From Clostridia bacterium (GTDB lineage: Bacteria > Bacillota > Clostridia > Clostridiales > Clostridiaceae): a stretch of DNA of 11,762 nucleotides. Of the stretch, positions 6,655-11,762 are shown one piece after another. Made by a program: the position numbers and the translations under genes. The first letter of the stretch is position 1, and each line of letters opens with the position of its first letter. The stretch is taken from assembly GCA_009930125.1 (NCBI GenBank), contig RZYZ01000050.1, positions 1 through 11,762 of the forward strand, read 5' to 3'. A model generated the notes under the pieces. The model ran no database searches. It worked only from the letters and a program-made list of their open reading frames with translations, and was not told the DNA's origin.

Positions 6655-7389
6655 ATGAGTGAAGCCCGATCCAATGCAGACCGGTTCATCTCCGCCTATA
6701 ATCAGCTGGATGAGTATATGAGGCAGAATCTGGGAAATGATAGCCGGAACACCACCTATTACCATCGTGTCCACGGCTTGGCGGAGCGAAGCGCCACATT
6801 CCGAAAACACAAGGAACTGCTCCATTCCTTTGGAGAGCTGCGAAATGCCATTGTCCATGATTTCGGCAGAAATGGAATGGAGATCATCGCGGAACCCCAT
6901 CTGGAACAGGTGAAGATCTATGAGGGGATTCTGCTTGAGGTGATGAACCCGCCCAAGGCAATAGATAAACTGGCGGTGAAAACCCAGGATATCTATACAC
7001 TGGAACCTGGTTATGATGTGCTGAAAGCCATGCAGATCATGGCCAGAGAAAACTACAGCTATGCGCCGGTGCTCTATAACGATCAGCTGGTGGGGATATT
7101 CACGGAAGAGAGCATCTTTGATTATCTGAAAGATCAGGGCTCCGTGGACCTTACAAAGGGCCTCATCATGAAAGATATTGAAGAATACACGAAACTGGAA
7201 GCCCATCGCAGCGAAGTGTTTCAGTTTGCCTCTCGTCATGAGACCGTGGCGGATCTGGAAGAAAGACTGAAGAAGACCAGGGACCGGAATAAAAGAATGG
7301 AAGTGGTCTTCATCACAGAAAAGGGGAAACCTTTTGAAAAGCTTCTGGGCATGGTCACCATATGGGATTTGGCCAGCGAAATGGTATAA
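6655..7389 (+). CDS. HEPN-like domain fused to two CBS domains
   Basis: 244 residues, soluble. The N-terminal part (about 1-98) is helical and contains LRNAIVHDF at 62-70, the RxxxxH pattern (R63, H68) seen in HEPN-type helical bundles; in some HEPN proteins this pair is a ribonuclease site, in others only structural. The C-terminal part has two CBS repeats. CBS1 runs about 100-160, with SYAPVLYNDQLVGIFTEESI at 135-154. CBS2 runs about 170-243, with VVFITEKGKP, then LGMVTIWDLA at 231-240. CBS pairs (Bateman modules) bind adenine nucleotides or SAM and control a linked domain, so the HEPN part may be nucleotide-gated (inference). Start at 6655 rather than ATG 6616: AGAGGTG at 6642-6648 lies seven bases before it, and 6616 overlaps the promoter. 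Single-gene unit with a strong terminator. Confidence 0.8.
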   Translation: MSEARSNADRFISAYNQLDEYMRQNLGNDSRNTTYYHRVHGLAERSATFRKHKELLHSFGELRNAIVHDFGRNGMEIIAEPHLEQVKIYEGILLEVMNPPKAIDKLAVKTQDIYTLEPGYDVLKAMQIMARENYSYAPVLYNDQLVGIFTEESIFDYLKDQGSVDLTKGLIMKDIEEYTKLEAHRSEVFQFASRHETVADLEERLKKTRDRNKRMEVVFITEKGKPFEKLLGMVTIWDLASEMV

Positions 7390-7408
7390 CAGGAAAATAC
7401 AGCAATCA

Positions 7409-7455
7409 GGAAAGCACCCCTCATGAAATCAAGAGGGGTGCTTTCCTTTCTCTTT
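7409..7455 (+). terminator. Strong intrinsic terminator of the CBS gene
   Basis: A perfect 14-bp stem, 7409-7422 (GGAAAGCACCCCTC) with 7433-7446 (GAGGGGTGCTTTCC), ten-base loop, then TTTCTCTTT. Twenty bases after the stop codon. The complementary strand also starts with an A/T-poor flank, so it is probably one-way. Confidence 0.9.
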
Positions 7456-7608
7456 GTCAAAAAGGATTCTTAGAACCTTCAGTGAAAATTCACATCCGCG
7501 CAATCCTCCTGAGATACCATGGGAGAAAAGCAGAGAAGAAGTGAGAAGCAGTCCTATTGTGGAGTAGAATAATTATACAAAGTTTTCGTGGAAATATGCA
7601 GAAATCTA

Positions 7609-7642
7609 TTGCATCGTTTTTCAGTATATGTTATTTTATAAT
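7609..7642 (+). promoter_or_regulatory. Promoter of the YjiH-type gene
   Basis: TTGCAT (7609-7614), 17 bases, then TATTTT (7632-7637) preceded by TG-T (7629-7631), an extended -10. A consensus TATAAT overlaps at 7637-7642 but with a 22-base spacer. Either gives a start after 7640, so the in-frame ATG at 7628 cannot be used. Confidence 0.5.
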
Positions 7643-7666
7643 CTGCTTAAGAAATGGAGGTTAGCA

Positions 7667-9022
7667 ATGACTAATAAATTGAAATTCATCTTTTTGTCCA
7701 TCTTCGGATTTGTATTCTTTCTGATGCCTTTTTCCATCAATGGAGAAAGCAAGATCGCCATCTCTCACATCGTGAATTTCGTCACGGGAAACATCCTTGA
7801 TCCCTTCATGACATTCACAGTGATCGTGGCCTGGATTGTACTGCTTGCGACGCTGCTTTTCATGTTTTATACATCCAGCAGCAACTTTCTCAATTCGGTA
7901 TTCAAGGCCTCGCCGCTGAATGTGGTGCTTCGTGTAGCCGGGTCCTTTCTTTACCTGATGGTCATCAACAGATGGTTTGAAGGCTTCGCCTTCGCAGATA
8001 TGATTCTGGATGGAAATACAGGTGGCCTCATGGCGGGAGAAGGGGGTCTTCTGACCACTCTTTACATCACGTTCTTTGTGGGGATCCTGGCGCTTCCTCT
8101 GCTGACCCATTTCGGAATCGTGGAGTTCATCGGGATTCTTCTGGGACCAGCTGTGGTGAAGCTCTTCAGAGTGCCCGGCTATTCCACCATTGATGCCATT
8201 GCATCCTTTGTGGGAGATGGAACCATCGGTATTGTCGTGACAGACAATCAGTATCAGAGAGGATACTACAACAAGCGGGAAGCCTACATCATCGCCACGT
8301 CCTTTTCCATCGTAGGCATCGCCTTTGCTTCAGCAGTAGCCGAGGAGCTTGGTTTCGGCCATATCTTCCCGGTGTTCTACGGATCCATTGCACTGATTAC
8401 GGTGATTCTGGCCTTCATCACCTCCAGAATGCCGCTGAAGAAGTTCACCCCAGATTACTATGAGGGTGTTACTCCAGTCTCTGTGGAAATACCCGAGAAC
8501 AAGACGATTTTCCAGCATGCTTATGACTCCGCCATCCGGCAGGCGGCTTCCGCCAGGATAGCCGATGTCATCGTGGAATCCCTGAAGAATATCCTCAACA
8601 TCTATGTGGGCTTTCTTCCAGTGATCATGGCGGTAGGTACCCTGTCTCTGGTCATCGCGGAATATACACCGTTTTTCAGTCTCATCAGTGCACCACTGGT
8701 GTATCTGTATGAGTTCATAGGATACAGCAGAGAAGTTGCTCAGTCCATGGCGCCTGCATCTCTGGCAGGGTTTGCGGATATGTATCTGCCTGCGCTGTTC
8801 ATCAGTGAATCCGTCTCGGAAGCATCCAGATTCTTCATCGGCGTGCTGGCCTTCACACAGCTGGTGTTCATGTCTGAAACAGGCATGATTCTGGTGAAGA
8901 CGAAAATCGGTCTCAGCTTCTGGGATGTGATCAAAGTGTTCCTTTTCAGAACAATGCTGTCCATACCGCTCTTAATTCTAATCACAAACCTACTGGCAGC
9001 CCTGGGTGTTCTGTCCTTCTGA
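7667..9022 (+). CDS. YjiH family membrane protein (nucleoside-recognition Gate domain)
   Basis: 451 residues with around ten hydrophobic segments, for example 5-25, 49-69, 86-101, 129-148, 150-166, 205-222, 235-252, 312-332, 335-352 and 426-449. The sequence GDGTIGIVVTDNQYQRGYYN (183-202) and the later SMAPASLAGFADMYLPAL (360-377) match the conserved Gate (nucleoside recognition) regions I associate with YjiH proteins. The substrate is not known; related Gate proteins include nucleoside transporters and spore maturation proteins. A hydrophilic loop (about 253-310) separates two halves that look like a repeat. Start at 7667: GGAGG at 7656-7660, six bases upstream, and the N-terminus MTNKLKFIFLSIFGF fits a membrane insert; the ATG at 7628 lies within the promoter. 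Own promoter and terminator, so a single-gene unit. Confidence 0.8.
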   Translation: MTNKLKFIFLSIFGFVFFLMPFSINGESKIAISHIVNFVTGNILDPFMTFTVIVAWIVLLATLLFMFYTSSSNFLNSVFKASPLNVVLRVAGSFLYLMVINRWFEGFAFADMILDGNTGGLMAGEGGLLTTLYITFFVGILALPLLTHFGIVEFIGILLGPAVVKLFRVPGYSTIDAIASFVGDGTIGIVVTDNQYQRGYYNKREAYIIATSFSIVGIAFASAVAEELGFGHIFPVFYGSIALITVILAFITSRMPLKKFTPDYYEGVTPVSVEIPENKTIFQHAYDSAIRQAASARIADVIVESLKNILNIYVGFLPVIMAVGTLSLVIAEYTPFFSLISAPLVYLYEFIGYSREVAQSMAPASLAGFADMYLPALFISESVSEASRFFIGVLAFTQLVFMSETGMILVKTKIGLSFWDVIKVFLFRTMLSIPLLILITNLLAALGVLSF

Positions 9023-9122
9023 TGAAATTTCACAATATGGTGGAACCTTCTATGGAAGATCATATCGGGTTGAAGAAGAAACAGAATGAAGCCAACAGCC
9101 AGAACCAATGCGTAAGAAGATG

Positions 9123-9162
9123 AAAATGATTTCCATCCAGTAAAGATGGGGATCATTTTTTT
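9123..9162 (+). terminator. Intrinsic terminator after the YjiH-type gene
   Basis: A 15-bp stem, 9123-9137 with 9145-9159, two pairs being G-T (AAAATGATTTCCATC facing GATGGGGATCATTTT), seven-base loop, ending in seven or eight T. It stands 100 bases after the stop; the stretch 9023-9122 shows nothing else. Confidence 0.88.
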
Positions 9163-9219
9163 AGGTGAAATTCAGGTAGAAATAGACGTAGTCTAAATGT
9201 ATAGCGTTGTAGTGAAGGA

Positions 9220-9248
9220 TGGACGATTCAGGAAAATGAAGATATAAT
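9220..9248 (+). promoter_or_regulatory. Promoter of the SigI/RsgI chimera gene
   Basis: TGGACG (9220-9225), 17 bases, TATAAT (9243-9248, perfect). The -35 keeps four of six consensus bases. Start near 9255, leaving a leader of about 75 nt. This looks like a housekeeping promoter; I do not see a clear SigI-type promoter. Confidence 0.55.
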
Positions 9249-9331
9249 TTCTTCTGAAACATCCGATAGACCGGAACCAGAAGGAAAGAGAGCGTTCCTG
9301 ACTGAATAGAGCAGCAGTTGGAGGAGTAACC

Positions 9332-10369
9332 GTGAGAGAAATTGACCAGATGGCTGTGGAAGCCTCAGAAGATGAAAGAGTACTTACCACCTTTATCAAA
9401 AGACATGAACTATTCATTTTGAAGACCGCGTCTAGAATCTCCAGCCAGTATATCTCGAAAAGTGATGATGAGTGGTCGGTGGCAGCTGCGGCCTTGTTTG
9501 CCGTGCTTCTGGTAAGCGGTGTCTATACCTATGACATAACGGACTACTACGTTAGTGTGGACGTGAATCCCGGCATCATGCTGGAAGTGAACCGGTTTGA
9601 TCGTGTCATCGGAGTGGAAGCAGTCAATGAGGATGCGGTGGAAGTTCTGAATGAACTGGATATCGATAATAGAAATATCAAGGAAGCCGTGACCCTTACG
9701 GTGGACCGCATCGCTGAGCTGGGGTATTTTGAAGAAGAAGGCGGAGAAATTCTGATTTCAGCGCTAGCGCAAGAGAATGAGGATGCTATGGAAACTGCAG
9801 AAGAGCTGGAAGAAGCTGTGCAGGAAGAAATCGAAGAAGAACAGCTGAATACTGAAGTGACATCCAAGGTAGTCGGATATGAGATGGTTCAGGCAGCCAG
9901 GGAGATCGAAGGAATGACCCCAGGCAAATACAACGTCATCGTGAACCTTCTAGGAATCGCACCTGAACATGCGGTAGACTATAAAGATACTTCCATCAAG
10001 GAGATCATGAAGGAAGTCAAGGCGGCTAGAGAGGCTGAAGAACCTGAAATGGAAGTGGAAGAAGAGCCGATCGACCAGACTGACCCAACGGGGGAAACAG
10101 CTGAGACCCAGGAAGAAACACCTGAGAAGAAGCAGGAAATGAAAATGGAAATCGAAGAAAGAAAAATGCAGAAAGAATCCGAGAAAGCTCTGGAGAAGGA
10201 GCTGAAAGAAGCGGAGAAAACGGCGCGAAGAGAAGACCGCGACCAAGACAGAGAAGAACGGGACACTCCACTAAGAGAAGAAGACAAAGACATTCCTGAC
10301 GAATCGGAAGGGAACCAGAACGGAAAGGTACCTGGAGGGCTCGAAAAGGAAGAAAAAAGCGGCAGATAG
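9332..10369 (+). CDS. SigI N-terminus fused in frame to RsgI membrane and extracellular domain
   Basis: 345 residues. Residues 1-50 (REIDQMAVEASEDE, then FILKTASR at 28-35 and SDDEWSVA at 44-51) read like the start of the sigma factor SigI, which normally continues into DNA- and core-binding regions. Instead the frame enters a membrane helix (about 50-67) and YVSVDVNPGIMLEVNRFDRV (73-92), the hallmark extracellular start of the anti-sigma factor RsgI. The RsgI-like domain runs to about 231 (GYFEEEGGEILISALA at 131-146; DYKDTSIKEIMKEV at 216-229). The tail 232-345 is almost all E, K, R, D and Q. Missing are most of SigI and the sigma-binding head of RsgI. GTG start with GGAGG at 9320-9324. It may be a deletion product of a sigI-rsgI pair, or a working membrane protein; the frame is intact for 345 codons. 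Predicted topology N-in, C-out. Confidence 0.75.
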   Translation: MREIDQMAVEASEDERVLTTFIKRHELFILKTASRISSQYISKSDDEWSVAAAALFAVLLVSGVYTYDITDYYVSVDVNPGIMLEVNRFDRVIGVEAVNEDAVEVLNELDIDNRNIKEAVTLTVDRIAELGYFEEEGGEILISALAQENEDAMETAEELEEAVQEEIEEEQLNTEVTSKVVGYEMVQAAREIEGMTPGKYNVIVNLLGIAPEHAVDYKDTSIKEIMKEVKAAREAEEPEMEVEEEPIDQTDPTGETAETQEETPEKKQEMKMEIEERKMQKESEKALEKELKEAEKTARREDRDQDREERDTPLREEDKDIPDESEGNQNGKVPGGLEKEEKSGR

Positions 10370-10391
10370 AAAACCAGATTCATGTTTCAAG

Positions 10392-10420
10392 GAATCGGCA
10401 AAGACCTTAGAAGCCGATTC
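10392..10420 (+). repeat. Inverted repeat after the chimera gene, possible terminator
   Basis: GAATCGGC (10392-10399) pairs perfectly with GCCGATTC (10413-10420), 13-base loop; a further G-T pair extends it. No U-tract follows directly (TAGCAGCAG, then TCTTTTC), so it may be a weak terminator or an mRNA 3' end structure. It begins 23 bases after the stop. Confidence 0.4.
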
Positions 10421-10538
10421 TAGCAGCAGTCTTTTCAGGCTGGCCCTGATGCATGATGCGCCTAAAGAAAGAGCCTTTCCCATGAAGGGAAACAAGATGA
10501 AAACAGCCCAATGTAGTATCGGACTCTATACAATTTCA

Positions 10539-10550
10539 GCATCATGATGC
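10539..10550. promoter_or_regulatory. 12-bp perfect palindrome, possible operator
   Basis: GCATCATGATGC reads the same on both strands. It lies four bases after TACAAT (10529-10534), a possible -10 element that has no good -35. At that place it would cover a transcription start, as repressor sites often do. A second palindrome, GCAGGCCTGC, lies at 10565-10574, and a small stem TTTCCC/GGGAAA at 10476-10492. Confidence 0.3.
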
Positions 10551-10604
10551 GGCCACTGGTGAAAGCAGGCCTGCAGTTTGTCAGAAGAGAAGGTTTTTTC
10601 CTGC

Positions 10605-10663
10605 TAAGGAGGAAACGAACTCTCAGACGGAATCTGAAGATGAAAATGGTTTTTACTGTATAA
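10605..10663 (+). promoter_or_regulatory. Orphan Shine-Dalgarno and 7-codon mini-ORF
   Basis: TAAGGAGG (10605-10612) is a near-perfect ribosome binding site, but no ATG, GTG or TTG falls 5-10 bases after it. The next ATG (10640) opens MKMVFTV and stops at 10661-10663, directly at the foot of the next terminator stem. CCTGCT (10600-10605), overlapping the site, can pair with AGCAGG (10564-10569) and partly hide it. The mini-ORF may be a leader peptide or chance; the site may also be a relic of a lost gene. Confidence 0.3.
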
Positions 10664-10732
10664 GAACCTCCAAGGAAACAGTGATCTGATATAATGGATT
10701 CAGATCTGCTTCCATGGGGGTTCTGTTTTTTT
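10663..10732 (+). terminator. Large intrinsic terminator or attenuator before the GNAT gene
   Basis: AGAACCTCCA (10663-10672) faces TGGGGGTTCT (10715-10724), ten pairs with one G-T. GGAA with TTCC and an inner GATCTGA (10683-10689) with TCAGATC (10700-10706) continue the stem, and G plus seven T follow. TTCAGAT (10699-10705) can instead pair with the upstream ATCTGAA (10632-10638), a possible antiterminator. It ends 87 bases before the GNAT start and nearly 300 bases after the chimera gene, so it may end that transcript or attenuate the next. Confidence 0.8.
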
Positions 10733-10819
10733 CAGGAAAATACACCTTCTGAAAAGCATGAAAGTGGTATGCGTAAAAGAAAAGGATGAAGCATGGGCGG
10801 AAAGAAGAGGGGGGATTGC

Positions 10820-11335
10820 ATGAAAATTACGGAAACAGAAAGACTGATCCTTCGTACACTGGAAGTGAGCGATCTGGATGCGCTCATGGATATCTGGGGA
10901 AACGAGGATGTGATGAAGTACTGCGGGGGTGCAGGGACGAGAGAGCAGGAGCTTCGTTCTCTCCAGTACTACATCGATATGCAGAAGGAGAGAGGGTTCT
11001 CGCCTTATCTTGTCCTTCATAAAGACACTCTGGAGGTTCTGGGGGTCTGTGGATTCAATCCACCCCATGAGGAGTATGATGCGGAGCTCATGTATCATTT
11101 TGCTAAGCCGCATTGGGGAAAAGGATATGCCAAAGAAGCAGCGAGAGGCTGCCTGGCATATGCAAAGGAGAACCTTGGGCTTCGAAGAATCGGTGCCTTT
11201 GTGGATCCGAAGAATACTGCTTCAAAAAGGATACTTGAGAAGAATGGATTCCGATTCATCGGGAAGAAATGGTTTGAGGATACAAAGCAGGATGAACTCT
11301 GCTTTGAACTGGAACTGGAGCGCCCAGGAGAATAG
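10820..11335 (+). CDS. GNAT family N-acetyltransferase (RimJ/RimL-like)
   Basis: 171 residues, usual for the family. It opens MKITETERLILR, the typical strand of RimJ/RimL-type enzymes that acetylate N-terminal amines or small amines with acetyl-CoA. The acetyl-CoA binding motif is PHWGKGYAKEA (97-107), and motif B reads NTASKRILEKNGF (132-144). FNPPHEEYDAELMYHFAK (79-96) is the strand leading to it. Soluble, cytoplasmic. Substrate not predictable: ribosomal protein, antibiotic or metabolite are all open. I chose ATG 10820 because GAGGGGGG (10807-10814) lies five bases upstream and the family motif starts right there; ATG 10793 with AAGGAT upstream would add nine residues (MGGKKRGDC) that look unrelated. 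A single-gene unit ended by a terminator. Confidence 0.87.
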   Translation: MKITETERLILRTLEVSDLDALMDIWGNEDVMKYCGGAGTREQELRSLQYYIDMQKERGFSPYLVLHKDTLEVLGVCGFNPPHEEYDAELMYHFAKPHWGKGYAKEAARGCLAYAKENLGLRRIGAFVDPKNTASKRILEKNGFRFIGKKWFEDTKQDELCFELELERPGE

Positions 11336-11361
11336 CAAGCTTTAAATGAACTGATAGGGAG

Positions 11362-11410
11362 AAACCAGACGGAGATTCTGTTGCATGATTTTCTGTCTGG
11401 TTTTTCTTTT
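11362..11410 (+). terminator. Intrinsic terminator of the GNAT gene
   Basis: AAACCAGAC (11362-11370) pairs with GTCTGGTTT (11395-11403); five more pairs extend inward (GGAGA facing TTTCT with G-T). The downstream run is TTTTTCTTTT. It lies 27 bases after the stop codon. Confidence 0.88.
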
Positions 11411-11516
11411 GGGTAGGGTTCGTCATTTGCATCCGGGAGAACAGCTTCCTCTGAATAGGAAAGAAGACATGGACAGACACATGATTCCATTTCGCAGTTA
11501 ATCAAAAGTAAGCACG

Positions 11517-11541
11517 TAATATTATTGAAATGATAATATTA
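11517..11541. repeat. Perfect AT-rich 9-bp inverted repeat, possible operator
   Basis: TAATATTAT (11517-11525), seven-base spacer, ATAATATTA (11533-11541). The right half with its flank, TGATAATATTATGA at 11531-11544, is close to a Fur/PerR-type half-site palindrome but lacks the usual central base. It lies about 55 bases upstream of the promoter below. The surrounding 11411-11590 has no gene. Confidence 0.35.
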
Positions 11542-11595
11542 TGATGATTCCAGGAAAATAATATCAGTAAATTCTGAGAATTATTGAAAAATACA

Positions 11596-11624
11596 TTGAA
11601 CCTCAGTGGCTTAGATAATATAAT
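11596..11624 (+). promoter_or_regulatory. Strong sigma-A-type promoter for the last gene
   Basis: TTGAAC (11596-11601), 17-base spacer, TATAAT (11619-11624, perfect). Start near 11631; the leader to the ATG at 11733 is about 100 nt, AT-rich, and shows no stable hairpin by eye. Confidence 0.7.
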
Positions 11625-11732
11625 AAAACCAGATATGAAATGGTGATATGGTTGATATTGCTATTTAATTAACAAACAGGAGCTTCTTACATATACATTT
11701 TTCCATAGGAAAGTCTTACAGGAGGGGTTAAG

Positions 11733-11762
11733 ATGTTCAAATATGATCTGGTTGTAATAGGT
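11733..11762 (+). CDS. Start of a flavoprotein, pyridine nucleotide-disulfide oxidoreductase type (3' partial)
   Basis: Only ten codons are inside the window: MFKYDLVVIG. A YDLVVIG strand at the very N-terminus is how FAD enzymes such as dihydrolipoyl dehydrogenase, thioredoxin-reductase-like enzymes and CoA-disulfide reductases begin; the glycine-rich FAD loop would follow. GGAGG at 11721-11725 with a seven-base gap supports the start, and a good promoter lies upstream. The exact enzyme cannot be told from ten residues. Confidence 0.6.
   Translation, partial: MFKYDLVVIG

Noticed and set aside
6586..7239. 217-codon minus-strand frame opposite the CBS gene
   Set aside because: Its translation is a shadow without motifs, and the + strand has CBS repeats, promoter, Shine-Dalgarno and terminator.
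9950..10383. Several Ser/Phe-rich minus-strand frames opposite the charged tail
   Set aside because: They are the reverse reading of GAA/GAG-rich codons; low-complexity Phe/Ser/Leu strings are expected there.
3806..10534. The 12-base string ACTCTATACAAT occurs both upstream of the radical SAM gene and upstream of the GNAT gene
   Set aside because: A shared 12-mer is expected a few times by chance in a window of this size, and the second copy has no -35. I do not claim a shared regulator.
10527..10820. T-box riboswitch upstream of the GNAT gene
   Set aside because: The conserved T-box sequence (TGGNACC type) is absent, and an acetyltransferase is not a usual target.
1..11762. Search by eye for CRISPR repeats, insertion sequences, phage genes and tRNA genes
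   Set aside because: No regularly spaced repeats, transposase motifs, terminal inverted repeats or cloverleaf candidates were seen.

Overview
The window looks like a piece of chromosome from an anaerobic, low- to mid-GC Firmicute, most likely class Clostridia. The signs are a SigI/RsgI-type gene, an SigZ-type ECF sigma factor, strong GGAGG ribosome binding sites, many intrinsic terminators, and an iron-sulfur flavoprotein next to a nickel chaperone. All genes I accept lie on the + strand. I see no rRNA, tRNA, CRISPR array, transposase or phage gene, so the species and any mobile context cannot be fixed from this sequence.

Layout. (1) 1-3586 is a tight three-gene operon: a multi-domain Fe-S/FAD/NAD(P) oxidoreductase (5' end outside the window), a HypA-type metallochaperone and a polytopic membrane protein that resembles the DUF5692 family. 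A hairpin terminator follows. (2) 3587-3990 is a 404-base gap with a good promoter and a leader of about 165 nt that can fold into competing helices; it leads into a radical SAM enzyme of unknown substrate. (3) 5426-6523 is a pair of cysteine-rich proteins, an SigZ-like ECF sigma factor and a DUF2703 protein, possibly a thiol- or metalloid-responsive unit. (4) 6655-7389 encodes a protein with a HEPN-like N-terminus and two CBS domains, closed by a perfect 14-bp terminator. (5) 7667-9022 encodes a YjiH-family membrane protein with its own promoter and terminator.

(6) 9332-10369 is the most unusual gene. It starts like the sigma factor SigI and then passes in frame into the membrane segment and extracellular domain of its anti-sigma factor RsgI. 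The rest of SigI and the sigma-binding head of RsgI are missing. (7) 10370-10819 is a structured gap with palindromes, an orphan Shine-Dalgarno, a mini-ORF and a large terminator with a possible competing pairing. It precedes a GNAT acetyltransferase (10820-11335). (8) After a terminator and an AT-rich region with a perfect inverted repeat and a consensus-like promoter, the first ten codons of a flavoprotein of the pyridine nucleotide-disulfide oxidoreductase type begin at 11733.

Together the window is a series of short, separately terminated units concerned with redox and metal handling (flavoprotein, HypA, radical SAM, DUF2703) and with signalling across the membrane or by nucleotides (SigZ, CBS, RsgI). 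No single known pathway links them all. The best candidates for something undescribed are the SigI/RsgI chimera, the SigZ-DUF2703 pair, and the two leaders with mutually exclusive helices. Folds and family names come from reading the sequence by eye and were not checked by any search.
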